From: Lysobacter sp. Root494
Lineage (GTDB): Bacteria > Pseudomonadota > Gammaproteobacteria > Xanthomonadales > Xanthomonadaceae
Length of the DNA: 64,000 bases
NCBI RefSeq assembly: GCF_001427225.1
Contig: NZ_LMFH01000005.1
Coordinates: forward strand, 1,167,325-1,231,324
Direction: 5' to 3'
Shown here: positions 12,501 to 20,238 of the stretch, one piece after another
Numbering within the stretch: the stretch's first letter is position 1
Layout: the number at the start of each line of letters is the position of its first letter
Notes under the pieces: generated by a model
What the model saw: the letters and a program-made list of their open reading frames with translations, nothing else
What the model was told of the DNA's origin: nothing
Databases searched by the model: none
Translations under genes and position numbers: made by a program

Positions 12501-15461
12501 ATCGCCGTTGCCCAGTTCGATGACGTCGAAGGGCCGGTTGAGTCCGGAGGCGAAGGGCGTCACTACCCCAGTGGAAGACACTTTCGACACGGTGCCGTCG
12601 CCGTAGTTGGCCACGGCAAAACCGCCTGAGGACAGGCGCGCCAGCCCGACCGGTTGCGAAAGACCGTTGCGCCACAGCACTTGCTCGGGCGCGCCGACGG
12701 TGTATTTCACGAGGATCTGTTCGTTGCTGACGAGCGCGGAGGTACCCCCCACGAGCACGTCACCGGCCGCATTGACGTCAATGGCCGAACACGTGCCCAC
12801 GCTGACGAGCGGATAACGCGTCACGGTACCGTCGGCTACCACCTTGCGCAGGTCGCGGGCGTAACAAGTCCACACCGTGCCGTCTTCCTGCACGGCCAGG
12901 TCCGTGATCGAAGCCCCGGTGAGCGTCGCCAGGATGGTTAGCGTTCCATCGGGTGCGATCTTGTTCACCCGGTTGCTTTGCGCCGTGTAGAAGTTGCCCT
13001 GCGCGTCGCGATCCAGATGCGCCATCGACGCATTTGCGAAGGTCACGACCGGCTCGACGGTGCTGCGCGCCGCCGTGGCTACGCTGGTGTCTGCCGCTTC
13101 CAGAAGGATCTTGAGGTTGACGGCGCCGGCCGGGATGTTCTGGTTGCCCAGGTTGACCAGCTCACCCTTCAGTTGGACCGGCGTATCACTGTCGATCTGG
13201 GTCAACGGCGGATCGGCAATCACCGCACCGGCCAGCACCGGCATGGCATCCACGGTGAAGCGCGTGGTGCCTTCGGCGCGCACGTTGCCCGATACATCGC
13301 GCGCACGCGCGATCACGGTGTAAACACCCGCGGTTTGCCGCGCGAGCACCCAGTCCAGTTCAACTTCACGGAGGGTGCCCGGCTCGAAGCGCAGGGGCAT
13401 GTTGGGCGGGTTCTGGCCCAGACCACGCGCGTTGGCCTTGAACACGTGCACGACGTTGCCGGTGGGATCCTTCACTTCCGCGTCGATGACCAGATCGGCG
13501 GCAGTGTCGCCCCCGTTACGGACTTCGACTTCCAGTTCCACCTCGTCGCTCGGGCGATACACGGGCCGGTTGGTCGTGACCGATTCGAAGATCACCTGGC
13601 TATCGCCGATCGGCAGCAGCTCGACGTTGAGTTCGCCTTGGCCGATGGCCGGCAACGCAACGCTCATCGTGCGGGTGGCATAACCCTGCCCACTCACCAC
13701 GATGGTGAAACTAGATCCGGCGATACCCGACAACAGGTAGCGGCCATCCGGGCCCGACGTAGTCGTGGCGGCCTGGCCCTGCACTACCATCACCGCGCCC
13801 GGTACCGAGGCATGGGTTTCGGCGTTGGTGACGAGGCCCGTGAGCGTGGAGGTATCGGGCGCCTTGGCCAAGGCGATCTTGCCGAGGTTGTTGATACCTG
13901 CCACCAGACCGACCGAACCCTGCAGCGTGGTGTAGCCCGTAGCGGAGACGGTGATCGCGTAGCTGGCAGCCTGCAAGTTGAGCACCTCGAAGGTGCCGGT
14001 GGCCGTCGTTGTGACCTGGACAGTGCCGATGCGAACGGTGGCGCCTGACAACGCGGCACCGGTCGCGGCGTTGACGACCGAGCCGCGCACGGTCGCGGTG
14101 GTCGGGACCGTTTGACCGCTCGTGTAGAGCGTGGGCGAAAGTTGGTAGCGCTTGCCTGCCTCCAGCGTCAACGGCACATCGAGCGTGCGGTAGCCCGATG
14201 CCGCGAACGTCACGGTAGCCGCGCCGGCATTGAGTCCCTTCAACGTGTAGCTACCATCGGCGGCCGTGAACGAGGACACCGTGCCGGCCGAAACCACGAC
14301 GTTGGCCATCGCACCGCCCGAGGAGGTGCGCACCACGCCGAATACTTCCGCGGTGAGCGCGGTCTTTTCCAGTGCAATGGTGCCGGTATTGGTCGTCGTG
14401 CCCGTGGTAACCGTGGCTACCAGCGTCTTGGCCACATACCCGATGGCCTGAACGTCCACGGTGTATTGGCCTGGTGCCAGTCCCAGCAGCATGAAGCTGC
14501 CGTCGGCCGCGGTTGCAACACGCGCATCAGGCACCTCGCGAACGGCAAGCGTGACGCCGGACAACGGCGTCTGTGTTCCGGCCTCAACGATCATGCCCGC
14601 CAACGCACCTGTGGTTGCCGGAGGCAAGCCCACGGTGGCGCGGAACAATGCACGCAGCGCGAGCGCGCTCACGAAAGGATCGTCTTCCCAACTGCCCGAT
14701 TCGAGTTGGCTCTGCTCCAGTGCCGCGGTGAGCGGATGGATCACATCGCCATCGGACGTCTGCGTCGTAAGTGCGAGCAGTGCATTGGCGTTGTCCACGA
14801 CCGTGCCGTAGGCGCCATTGGTTCCGCGCTGCAAGAGCAGCCAATCGCGCGCCGTGGCGATGATGTCGCCGACCTGGTAGCGCGTCGACCAGCCCTGCGC
14901 GGCGAGCAATACGGCCGAGGTCGCATAAATGCTGGGGTGATCGCCAATGGGCCAGCCCGACTGCGACAGCTTGGTCATGCGCAGGTACGACAACGCCGTA
15001 CCCACCTTGGCCGGATCGGCATCGGGTGCGGAGGACAACGCAAGCAGCGCATACGCCGTATCCAGCGCATTGCTGCCGTACGTGCGGCGCGAACCAAAGC
15101 CCCCATCGGCGTTCTGCTGCAGTCCGAGGTCGGTGATCACCTGCTGCGCATTGCGATTAGCGAGGCGCAGCGCCAGCGCCTTGCGCGCTTGCAATTCAGT
15201 GTGTTTTTGCGGCGTGGCCTCGATGACATCAGCCAGGCTCGCCTGCTGCGATTCGAAGAGCGAAAGCGTGTGCAGCGTTTCGCTGCGTACCTGCAAGGGA
15301 ACGGCAAGCGACGCGTTCTCACCTGCCACAGAACCGTCGGCCTGCACCTGCGCCCGCAACCAGGTGAAGCCGCGATCGACTTCGTTGGTTCTCACTACCT
15401 GTTGCGCAGCTACGACAAACACGGCCCCAAACAGGGCCGCAAGCCAGATCCATTGCCTCAT
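6513..15461 (-). CDS. 2982-residue exported protein: terpenoid-cyclase-like toroid, CarboxypepD-type, CARDB-like and NHL propeller repeats
   Basis: The start at 15461 gives a signal peptide (MRQWIWLAALFGAVFVVAAQ) behind GGGGAAGGACA; an in-frame extension to 15572 lacks these. Order by eye: prenyltransferase/squalene-cyclase-like helical repeats at about 25-280 (QQNADGGFGSRRTYGSNALD); four carboxypeptidase-regulatory-like beta domains at about 280-620 (AADGSFMLLGLAPGQYTV and relatives); CARDB-like adhesive domains to about 800; a very long run of NHL/SMP-30-like propeller strands at about 800-1770; a second propeller at about 1880-2140; three CARDB-like modules; a glutamine-amidotransferase-like fold near 2570-2790 (YDAYWISGGTDHLG); and a helical tail. 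No catalytic residues were recognised. The architecture suggests a surface or secreted scaffold. It is upstream of, and probably co-transcribed with, the RHS gene. Its biochemical role is unknown. Confidence 0.88.
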   Translation of the reverse strand: MRQWIWLAALFGAVFVVAAQQVVRTNEVDRGFTWLRAQVQADGSVAGENASLAVPLQVRSETLHTLSLFESQQASLADVIEATPQKHTELQARKALALRLANRNAQQVITDLGLQQNADGGFGSRRTYGSNALDTAYALLALSSAPDADPAKVGTALSYLRMTKLSQSGWPIGDHPSIYATSAVLLAAQGWSTRYQVGDIIATARDWLLLQRGTNGAYGTVVDNANALLALTTQTSDGDVIHPLTAALEQSQLESGSWEDDPFVSALALRALFRATVGLPPATTGALAGMIVEAGTQTPLSGVTLAVREVPDARVATAADGSFMLLGLAPGQYTVDVQAIGYVAKTLVATVTTGTTTNTGTIALEKTALTAEVFGVVRTSSGGAMANVVVSAGTVSSFTAADGSYTLKGLNAGAATVTFAASGYRTLDVPLTLEAGKRYQLSPTLYTSGQTVPTTATVRGSVVNAATGAALSGATVRIGTVQVTTTATGTFEVLNLQAASYAITVSATGYTTLQGSVGLVAGINNLGKIALAKAPDTSTLTGLVTNAETHASVPGAVMVVQGQAATTTSGPDGRYLLSGIAGSSFTIVVSGQGYATRTMSVALPAIGQGELNVELLPIGDSQVIFESVTTNRPVYRPSDEVELEVEVRNGGDTAADLVIDAEVKDPTGNVVHVFKANARGLGQNPPNMPLRFEPGTLREVELDWVLARQTAGVYTVIARARDVSGNVRAEGTTRFTVDAMPVLAGAVIADPPLTQIDSDTPVQLKGELVNLGNQNIPAGAVNLKILLEAADTSVATAARSTVEPVVTFANASMAHLDRDAQGNFYTAQSNRVNKIAPDGTLTILATLTGASITDLAVQEDGTVWTCYARDLRKVVADGTVTRYPLVSVGTCSAIDVNAAGDVLVGGTSALVSNEQILVKYTVGAPEQVLWRNGLSQPVGLARLSSGGFAVANYGDGTVSKVSSTGVVTPFASGLNRPFDVIELGNGDLIVANSGANNLIRIDASGATSVFANGLNQPVGLLLRADGSLLVSNQGDNTLVQVSASGGVTPYAQGFAHTPSGIGVESSGAVVVANNGDGTLKALNNNTVTTLATGLGATGHVVIDSQGNKYVSTTTGTVNKVAADGSVTQVGTGLGSIGGMALQDDAILHVSDATNNRVVHLALASGQKTYTDSVLVSPGAVNAGPSGQLYIANGAFITMRGADGSIGRLIGTSPTSMVARPEGGLAIVRGYYDVQLVDDVGQVEFTARNPYYIYGMAARGNGKVALLKYNGGRYDIDEFDTTTGVHRIIATLPRSPDYFGSDLAGNLIYRFGTELYRIDQSDVGTPVLFSVNGESVQAMGVGADGKVLINTWSNNFYEIDPQSGTSTKLYSGMGWVNGITRDMAGRITVTYAGENVLQLRSNTGAVLERVDGFGSPRGLAWTGNKLLLVDTSYRLYDLQAQGALPTRLSSSFHATVLAYDATRAGTFGVGYSNYVMEWRNGAATNHGSGLPSGTYTGIATLGGGKLAIAESGTSAVYFTQLGAVERKVGGLVSPRGLALAPDGGVLVANYTSGTVLKLNGAGEVGDLVRTVTSPRFLRMDNDGTLWITTSSGLQKVAPNGTVATLPTTLPGGSAAQLYDLAFEGTSVFAIDYNVGLLRTGVSGTPSLLAGGLSSIKSVAWSPNGMATALDGNTRAVYAVTNAGLQQVHERAPRAEHISYEAHGALFTAGTNGTATRFLSGNLQTLNIGALIGEPTFGGLVAASDTQAYALAYYYNSAARRYESTIYKITASKAPDAVEVGQVVYTTFVQIPGLSPEQDLLSVDFGTWVPPYAGDFKVMVSINGIEGELTNFVHVGSAAFGTLQAQPDELPAGDQVANVRLDITGGDFTSLSRVEVARLRRIVGMYFPSGITADRAGNIYFTSTDTLYKVGVDGVQSTLATGLSVRFGLAIDANERIYFLQRNAAGRYNLARMPLGGQVETFAALDAASASGVAVDAQDNVYVAMPNRLVRVTQEGVVSTVATSGFPSPRGITIDGKGNIYVQNDNHLVAQVSPDGKVFQLYAGADGTENPVFEGDGYPNITADCSDNLYIATSQWSKINQGGEEHTIAQIVSRTGHVGLLVDTSRTVPQLTDIDYLAFDRFNNRLLLWDHSSSAIYAIPVTCGAISVDAHVFSQSGQVLSGFTVPPSASIAHADGRTEYVWSLRDVTAQGVSIDFGAPLKDLVLGEDRAVLDSAYLAFQNTFVNGEYRVPLTVPRVRVTNVIDLSVTTNKPEYAAHENVGIAVELNNPNTGPVQGTLVVDILDAIGAVVDEVYREEVMLGPSSSQIVPTSYNVGTILPAGYTVRARLVNSSLNTAEDITQFAVLPSQGDALADASLALDKAVYDPTDRVRVASTVRNRSSNVNIDNLLLMVRVYDAAGALQFTAGHDVGLLPHGATRTFQTDQVLSNAPPGTYTVRQTLQDSKERVFDTDEASYEVRSTATTGAGLLGQIGATPNVATIGEPIRLDASVRNAGNADLTAGELVIRLLDVAGETVLQTWTTPANLPLGGTQPFAVVWASSSATPGVYGVTLTWRNRDQERQLATTTFTLTELKVKLDVQQHLAVGGNVLVLVACQPADQPDEAACRERKAQHIDALLTTLGVPHMLARSVEEFGFLMRTGEYDAYWISGGTDHLGHLLANELREAVIRGDGLLVDGDHDSRNGLLNEALGLKYQGKLPNRQHTVTMVDTDVFDAGQFDITDRSIRFTPVGAVTHGRFTNGDGAVFTHQYGVGRAATFAFDFVSTIQGSTSAPLMQVVLDDALQHVLPDQRDGIAAGQLVGVLTTVRNLAADTPAWLRVQAPAPLSLDDTTPTASTFALHEASWLFNLTATQERQFMSWVRAPDADGAFVFTGIAGHGMQAGVNPLDSVDTTLAVVSSSTLREQLLSALTNLQPLRAHERNAKDQAVAEALAAQGLLASGQYVAAMEALIRARDLLLSITTVEVSDARLALSHYLGFVERRSTQS

Positions 15462-15639
15462 TGTCCTTCCCCTGCAACGTTCGCGGTCTACGAACTTGAG
15501 TCTTTCCCTAACTCGAGATGAGCACCCCAGGGCGACAGACCCAACCTCAGCGCGCCGGCAAGTTGCCACCACTGAATCCGTGCTGTCAAGCTAGCGGGGC
15601 ATGTAACAACCCAATGACAGCAGCGAGGCGGCATCACTC

Positions 15640-17250
15640 ATGGACCGAGGAAACATCAGCTTGAGCAGACGTCGACTCCTGATTGCAGGAGTGATAAGCG
15701 CTGCTGGCGCAGCCGGCTACTTTGCAATCAAAAAGTGGCAAAAGCGTGGCACGTCTGCTGCCAACTGGGCGACTTTCACGAATAAGCTGCGCATCCCGGG
15801 CCACTCCACGCAGCTGGGCGAAGCTTCTGATTCGATTGCGCATCCCATCTCCTTGCAGACCGGCGTGTTTGCGCTCCCACTGTTGGACGGCAGCGCCTCT
15901 GATGTATGGGGCTACGGACAGCGCTTGGCCGACGGCACGGTGCAGATCAATCCCACGTTGTTTGCAAAGACCGGACAGGCGTTGAACGTCACCCTGCATA
16001 ACCGCTTGGGCGATGACACAACCATCCATTGGCACGGCTTTTCGGTGGACGAGCTCAACGACGGCGGCGGATTGCACCCCGTCAAGCACGGGGAGCAGTT
16101 CACGTATGCATTCCCGGTGCGTAATCGTTCCGGTTTGTACTGGTACCACGCGCATCCGCACTCGCAGACCGGCCTGCAGGTGCACAAGGGCTTGGCTGGC
16201 CTGGTCGTCGTGGAAGACGACGAAGAGCTGCAACTGCAAAAGTCGCTTGGCACGCAATGGGGCGAGAACGACATTGCACTGCTCATCAGCGACAAGCAGT
16301 TCGGCCCGCGCAACAAGATGGAATACGAACTGGCGGCCGATGACTGGATCGGTAACAAGGTCCTGATCAACTGGACGCCCGATCCCGTACTGGAAACCGG
16401 CGCTGGTTGGGTCCGTCTGCGATTGGCCAACGCGTCCAATGCGCGCCTGTATCGCGTCGCGTTCGTTGGCGAAGGTGGCGATCCGATTCCTTTCCAATTG
16501 CTGGGCACGGACTCAGGACTGTTGAACAAACCGATCTCCGTGAACGACGCATTCCTGGCTCCAGCCCAGCGGCTGGATGTCCTGCTCGATCTGGGGAAAT
16601 TCAGCGCTGGCGACGTGGTGATGATGCGCAGTCTTCCTTACGATCCCATGGAAAACGACATGACCACGGGCATGCCCGAGGATCCGATGCTGGAGCACCC
16701 AGGCGCCACGCCCATGGGGGATGCGATCGATCTGATGCTGATCCGTTTGTCCGCCAACAAGCCCAAGGCGACCGGGTCGTTACCCGCCGTGTTGTCTACC
16801 TTCGCCACCGGCATCAGTGATAGCGCGTATCGTCGCGCCTTCCGACTGTGGATCCAGGAGTCAGGGCGTTGGATGCTCAACAACTGGAACTTCCACCAGT
16901 CGCACGGCCAAAGCGTTTTCCAGGTCAAACGCGGCGCGACGGAAATCTGGGAGATCACCAACGAGATGCGCAGCATGCCGCATCCCATGCACGTCCATGG
17001 ATTTCAGTTCCTGGTGACAGGGCGGCAGAACAGCCCTCATGCCATGAAGCACGCCGCCGCCGACAACCGCGGTCGCACGCCCCAGGACTTGGGACTGCTG
17101 GACACGATCCTCGTTTGGCCGGGCGAAACGGTGTCGATCCAGATCGACTTCTCCCAGCCCTACCAAGGCGAGCATCGCTACATGTTCCACTGCCACAACC
17201 TGGAGCACGAAGATCAGGGAATGATGGTGCATTTCTCCGTCGTAGACTGA
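15640..17250 (+). CDS. Tat-exported multicopper oxidase
   Basis: 536 residues, normal length for a three-domain multicopper oxidase of the CueO/laccase/bilirubin-oxidase type. The N-terminus carries a twin-arginine signal (SRRRLLIAG) followed by a hydrophobic stretch, so the folded copper enzyme should be exported to the periplasm. All four copper-binding motifs are present: HWHG at 130-133, WYHAHPH at 168-174, HPMHVHG at 448-454 and HCHNLEHEDQGMM at 517-529, the last including a Met suited to be the type 1 axial ligand. No Met-rich CueO loop was noticed. It diverges from the giant-protein operon across a 178-base gap (15462-15639) that must hold promoters for both directions. The substrate (copper, phenolics or bilirubin-like) cannot be read from sequence. 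Confidence 0.93.
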   Translation: MDRGNISLSRRRLLIAGVISAAGAAGYFAIKKWQKRGTSAANWATFTNKLRIPGHSTQLGEASDSIAHPISLQTGVFALPLLDGSASDVWGYGQRLADGTVQINPTLFAKTGQALNVTLHNRLGDDTTIHWHGFSVDELNDGGGLHPVKHGEQFTYAFPVRNRSGLYWYHAHPHSQTGLQVHKGLAGLVVVEDDEELQLQKSLGTQWGENDIALLISDKQFGPRNKMEYELAADDWIGNKVLINWTPDPVLETGAGWVRLRLANASNARLYRVAFVGEGGDPIPFQLLGTDSGLLNKPISVNDAFLAPAQRLDVLLDLGKFSAGDVVMMRSLPYDPMENDMTTGMPEDPMLEHPGATPMGDAIDLMLIRLSANKPKATGSLPAVLSTFATGISDSAYRRAFRLWIQESGRWMLNNWNFHQSHGQSVFQVKRGATEIWEITNEMRSMPHPMHVHGFQFLVTGRQNSPHAMKHAAADNRGRTPQDLGLLDTILVWPGETVSIQIDFSQPYQGEHRYMFHCHNLEHEDQGMMVHFSVVD

Positions 17251-17379
17251 GCAGTCGCATTCAACGCCCAAGCGCCCAATGAGCACTACCCGCACATTGA
17301 TGCTGTCATGCCCTGCTTCAAGTCCGCTCTCGGCCACTAAATCCCGGCAACTCCACTTCCTCTCGAGCTCAAGCAGTAG

Positions 17380-20229
17380 TCAACCGGCCGGAACGGTCAC
17401 TTCTTCCTCTTCGAACTCCATCGGGGTGGGAGTGTATTGCAGGTCATCCACAGACCAGACATTGGGCAAACCCGCGCTGCGGACTGGCATGCGCAGGACA
17501 TTCGTGCCGCAATGGATGCCGCCGGCATGCACGTGGTAGTGCCAGGAGTCGATCCAGGTCAGCGGTACGTCGAGCTCGGCCGCGACGGCATGGATATAGG
17601 TCTCGAAGATATCCACCATGTCCTCGGCGATCTGGAACCGCCGCCAGCCGTCGCGCAGCCGTCCGCTGGCGTCGAATTGCCGACGGTTCGGCTCGATGAT
17701 CTTGCGTTGCAGGTCGCGGTCGCTGGCGCCGGGGAAGCTGTCGCGTAACTGTGCGATGACGTCCTCCTCGTCCACCAGGCCATCGTAGAGCGACCGCACA
17801 TAGCCTCCCGCGATCGTCCGCGCCTGCGCCGGCTGACGGTGCAGCCAATAGATGCCGGTGCGCAGCTGGTGGGTGCGCACGAAACGTTCGTCGATCCGGC
17901 GGATCAGGGTGGATGGCAGGTCGAGGCCGGAGGTGGCCTGGGTGATGACGGCAATGGCATCGGCCAGGCGCATGCGCGGCCCATACGGCCGCGGAATCAA
18001 CAGACGACCATTGATCGGCTGCAGATTCACCACGTCCGGCGTGAAGGCGCTGGTCGAGAACGACGAGGGCCTTTCCATCCATGCGGCGATGTCTGACACG
18101 CGGTCGAAAACCACCGGCATCGGCAACTGACGAACTTGCGGGAACGCAGTGCGCAGGACGTCGCCCATCGGAGCCAAGTACTGTGTCTCGATGAAATCAT
18201 TGGTGCTGACCCCGTCCATGGACTCTTCGCCATAAATCAACTCGGACACGGTGATGTCGGCCGGATAGACCCGGTCCGGCCCCTCACCGGGCCAGTAGCG
18301 GATGCCATGGATATTGATGCCGCCACTGTCTGGATCGGCGGGATCGCCGCCGTTCATCGCCTGCGAAACGTCCTGGTAAATGCGCGGCGGCTCGAGCACC
18401 TGCGGCGTTTCTTCGCCTTCGGCACGCCGGTGCCGGTGCTCCCAGACCTTGCCGCGGAACAGGCGCGTCACCGGATGGTCGCCGTTGATCATCAGCCGCG
18501 GCAACACGCCGCTGGGTCGCTGCACGACGTTCTGCGTATGGTCCATGGACAGGCTGCCGAGGTAACAAGCCTGCGCCGCGCGCAGCAGGCGCATGGCCAG
18601 GCCTGACGACGCGCACAACAGGGCGAAGTTGACGCCGGCGCCGCGCCGGTCCGGCACGATGCTCATGATCTCATCGACGTGCCCGACATCGAGCCAGGTC
18701 GTGTTCAACTGCACAACCGGTTGCTTGCGCTGCAGGTACAGCAGGCGCAGCAGGTCGGGGTCCATGAAGTCACGCTCGCCATCGACGATGCCATTGCCGA
18801 TCACCAGTTTACCCAGAGCCGCGTCGCCGATCGGCGGTGAGGCCTCGATGTTGCCGCCGTAGTTCGACGAGTGGTGCATCTGCAGCACGCGCGGAAAGAT
18901 GCGATCGGCCTCGGACGGGCTGACCTCGATCTGCGCGGTGCCGACCGGTAGCCCCACGATGCCGCGGTCGGCGTCGTAGGGTAGGCGCGACGCCAGCTGG
19001 TTCAGGCGCAGCTGGGCATCCTCGGCCAGCCGCTCCAGAGTTGTCCGCCAGTCCGGCGAGGCCCTGCCCGCCGCCTCGCGGGCGCGGCGACGGAACTCCT
19101 GCACCAGACTGGGCAGCCAGCCGCGCACGTCGGTCCAGGTCGTGGTGTCGCCACTGCGCGGCCACTGCGCTTCGTAAGTGTGGTCGATGCGCTTGAGCAG
19201 GTCGATCAGGGCCTCCGCCAAGCGGATCGGGAGGTGCATTACCGTCGCGAGGCGATCACATTGGCGGAACGTAATGCGTTGGGGCTGGCCGTTGTAGTCC
19301 TGGAACTGCAGCTCCCGGGCCCACAGGTCGTCGAAGACACCGATGTTGTGTGAAGGGAAATGCGATGTCACGAAGCCGGCCAGATTAGCCTCGGCCGTCC
19401 CGTTCGAACTTTCCGCACGCAGGCGCGGCAGGTGCAGCATCACTTGCCGCCAGCCATCAGGCCCCTGCATCAGCGCGTGCTGGAACTGGTCCTGCAGCCA
19501 GGTATCCCCCATCGCGACATCCAGCGGCACCTTGAGTAAGGGCACGCCCAGCACGCGATGCGCCGCCTCGAGCTCGATCACCGAGGGCTGGTTGCCCGGG
19601 CTGTCGCAGACATAGGTGCGCACCGCGACACTGGCGTTGTCGAGAATGACGAAAGGCGCGATGGTGAATCGTGCCTCGTCGTGCTGCGTTTCCCGGCCGC
19701 CGGCATCGACGCTCAGCAGGCGGATCAGGAAGGCGGATTCCTCCTCTGCACCATCGAGGCTGAAGCGCGTCTCCAGGTCGCTGACGTGGCCCGTCGGTGA
19801 ACCCGGCAGGGTTTTCGCCGTCAACCGCACGTCGAGATGACCGGGCGCGGTTGGCATCGCGATCGGAATATCGGTGGGCCGCGAGGTATCGGTCGGCAGT
19901 TGCCGGCCCCCGCTGTCGAACAAGCGGAGACGGATGCGGGCGAAACCGATCGGGCGTAGGAAAAACCTCGCGCCCGCCGGCGCCGTCGCGGCATTGACGA
20001 CGAGGCGTAGGGTCACCGCCTCGTCATTGCTTGCCGTGATCACCGCCTGGTCGCGGTCGAGCATTACCCGCGACCCAACTTGCACGCTTGCGGGCAGTCG
20101 CCGACCGTCGGCATCCAGGTCGGCGACGACGATCACGCCCGGCGTCGCGCCGCGCAGCGCATGCTCAGCGGCCACGGCCTCGAGCCGGCCGTTGCGGTTG
20201 TAGTCGGCGTGGAGTTCGTAGTCGGCCAT
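17380..20229 (-). CDS. Protein-arginine deiminase (PAD) family protein
   Basis: 949 residues. Animal PADs convert peptidyl-arginine to citrulline with calcium. The catalytic set is visible: Asp247 in DTWLQDQ, His517 and Asp519 in WLDVGHVDE, and Cys907 in GGIHCGTN, with the substrate loop NYGGNIEASPP also kept. The first 60 residues (ADYNRNGRLEAV, VVADLDADG) resemble the calcium-binding PAD middle domain, while the usual PAD N-terminal domain is missing. About 290 additional residues lie between the His and Cys motifs, making it longer than the roughly 660-residue animal enzymes. No signal peptide is seen. The ATG at 20229 is chosen over a GTG two codons earlier because TGAGGCG gives it a ribosome site. 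It starts nine bases after the upstream gene, so the two are probably translated together. Confidence 0.88.
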   Translation of the reverse strand: MADYELHADYNRNGRLEAVAAEHALRGATPGVIVVADLDADGRRLPASVQVGSRVMLDRDQAVITASNDEAVTLRLVVNAATAPAGARFFLRPIGFARIRLRLFDSGGRQLPTDTSRPTDIPIAMPTAPGHLDVRLTAKTLPGSPTGHVSDLETRFSLDGAEEESAFLIRLLSVDAGGRETQHDEARFTIAPFVILDNASVAVRTYVCDSPGNQPSVIELEAAHRVLGVPLLKVPLDVAMGDTWLQDQFQHALMQGPDGWRQVMLHLPRLRAESSNGTAEANLAGFVTSHFPSHNIGVFDDLWARELQFQDYNGQPQRITFRQCDRLATVMHLPIRLAEALIDLLKRIDHTYEAQWPRSGDTTTWTDVRGWLPSLVQEFRRRAREAAGRASPDWRTTLERLAEDAQLRLNQLASRLPYDADRGIVGLPVGTAQIEVSPSEADRIFPRVLQMHHSSNYGGNIEASPPIGDAALGKLVIGNGIVDGERDFMDPDLLRLLYLQRKQPVVQLNTTWLDVGHVDEIMSIVPDRRGAGVNFALLCASSGLAMRLLRAAQACYLGSLSMDHTQNVVQRPSGVLPRLMINGDHPVTRLFRGKVWEHRHRRAEGEETPQVLEPPRIYQDVSQAMNGGDPADPDSGGINIHGIRYWPGEGPDRVYPADITVSELIYGEESMDGVSTNDFIETQYLAPMGDVLRTAFPQVRQLPMPVVFDRVSDIAAWMERPSSFSTSAFTPDVVNLQPINGRLLIPRPYGPRMRLADAIAVITQATSGLDLPSTLIRRIDERFVRTHQLRTGIYWLHRQPAQARTIAGGYVRSLYDGLVDEEDVIAQLRDSFPGASDRDLQRKIIEPNRRQFDASGRLRDGWRRFQIAEDMVDIFETYIHAVAAELDVPLTWIDSWHYHVHAGGIHCGTNVLRMPVRSAGLPNVWSVDDLQYTPTPMEFEEEEVTVPAG

Positions 20230-20238
20230 GACCACGCC

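Noticed and set aside
8000-13200. Internal repetition considered as tandem DNA repeats or an assembly artefact
   Set aside because: The repetition is at protein level (NHL-type strands) with well-diverged DNA and an uninterrupted frame.
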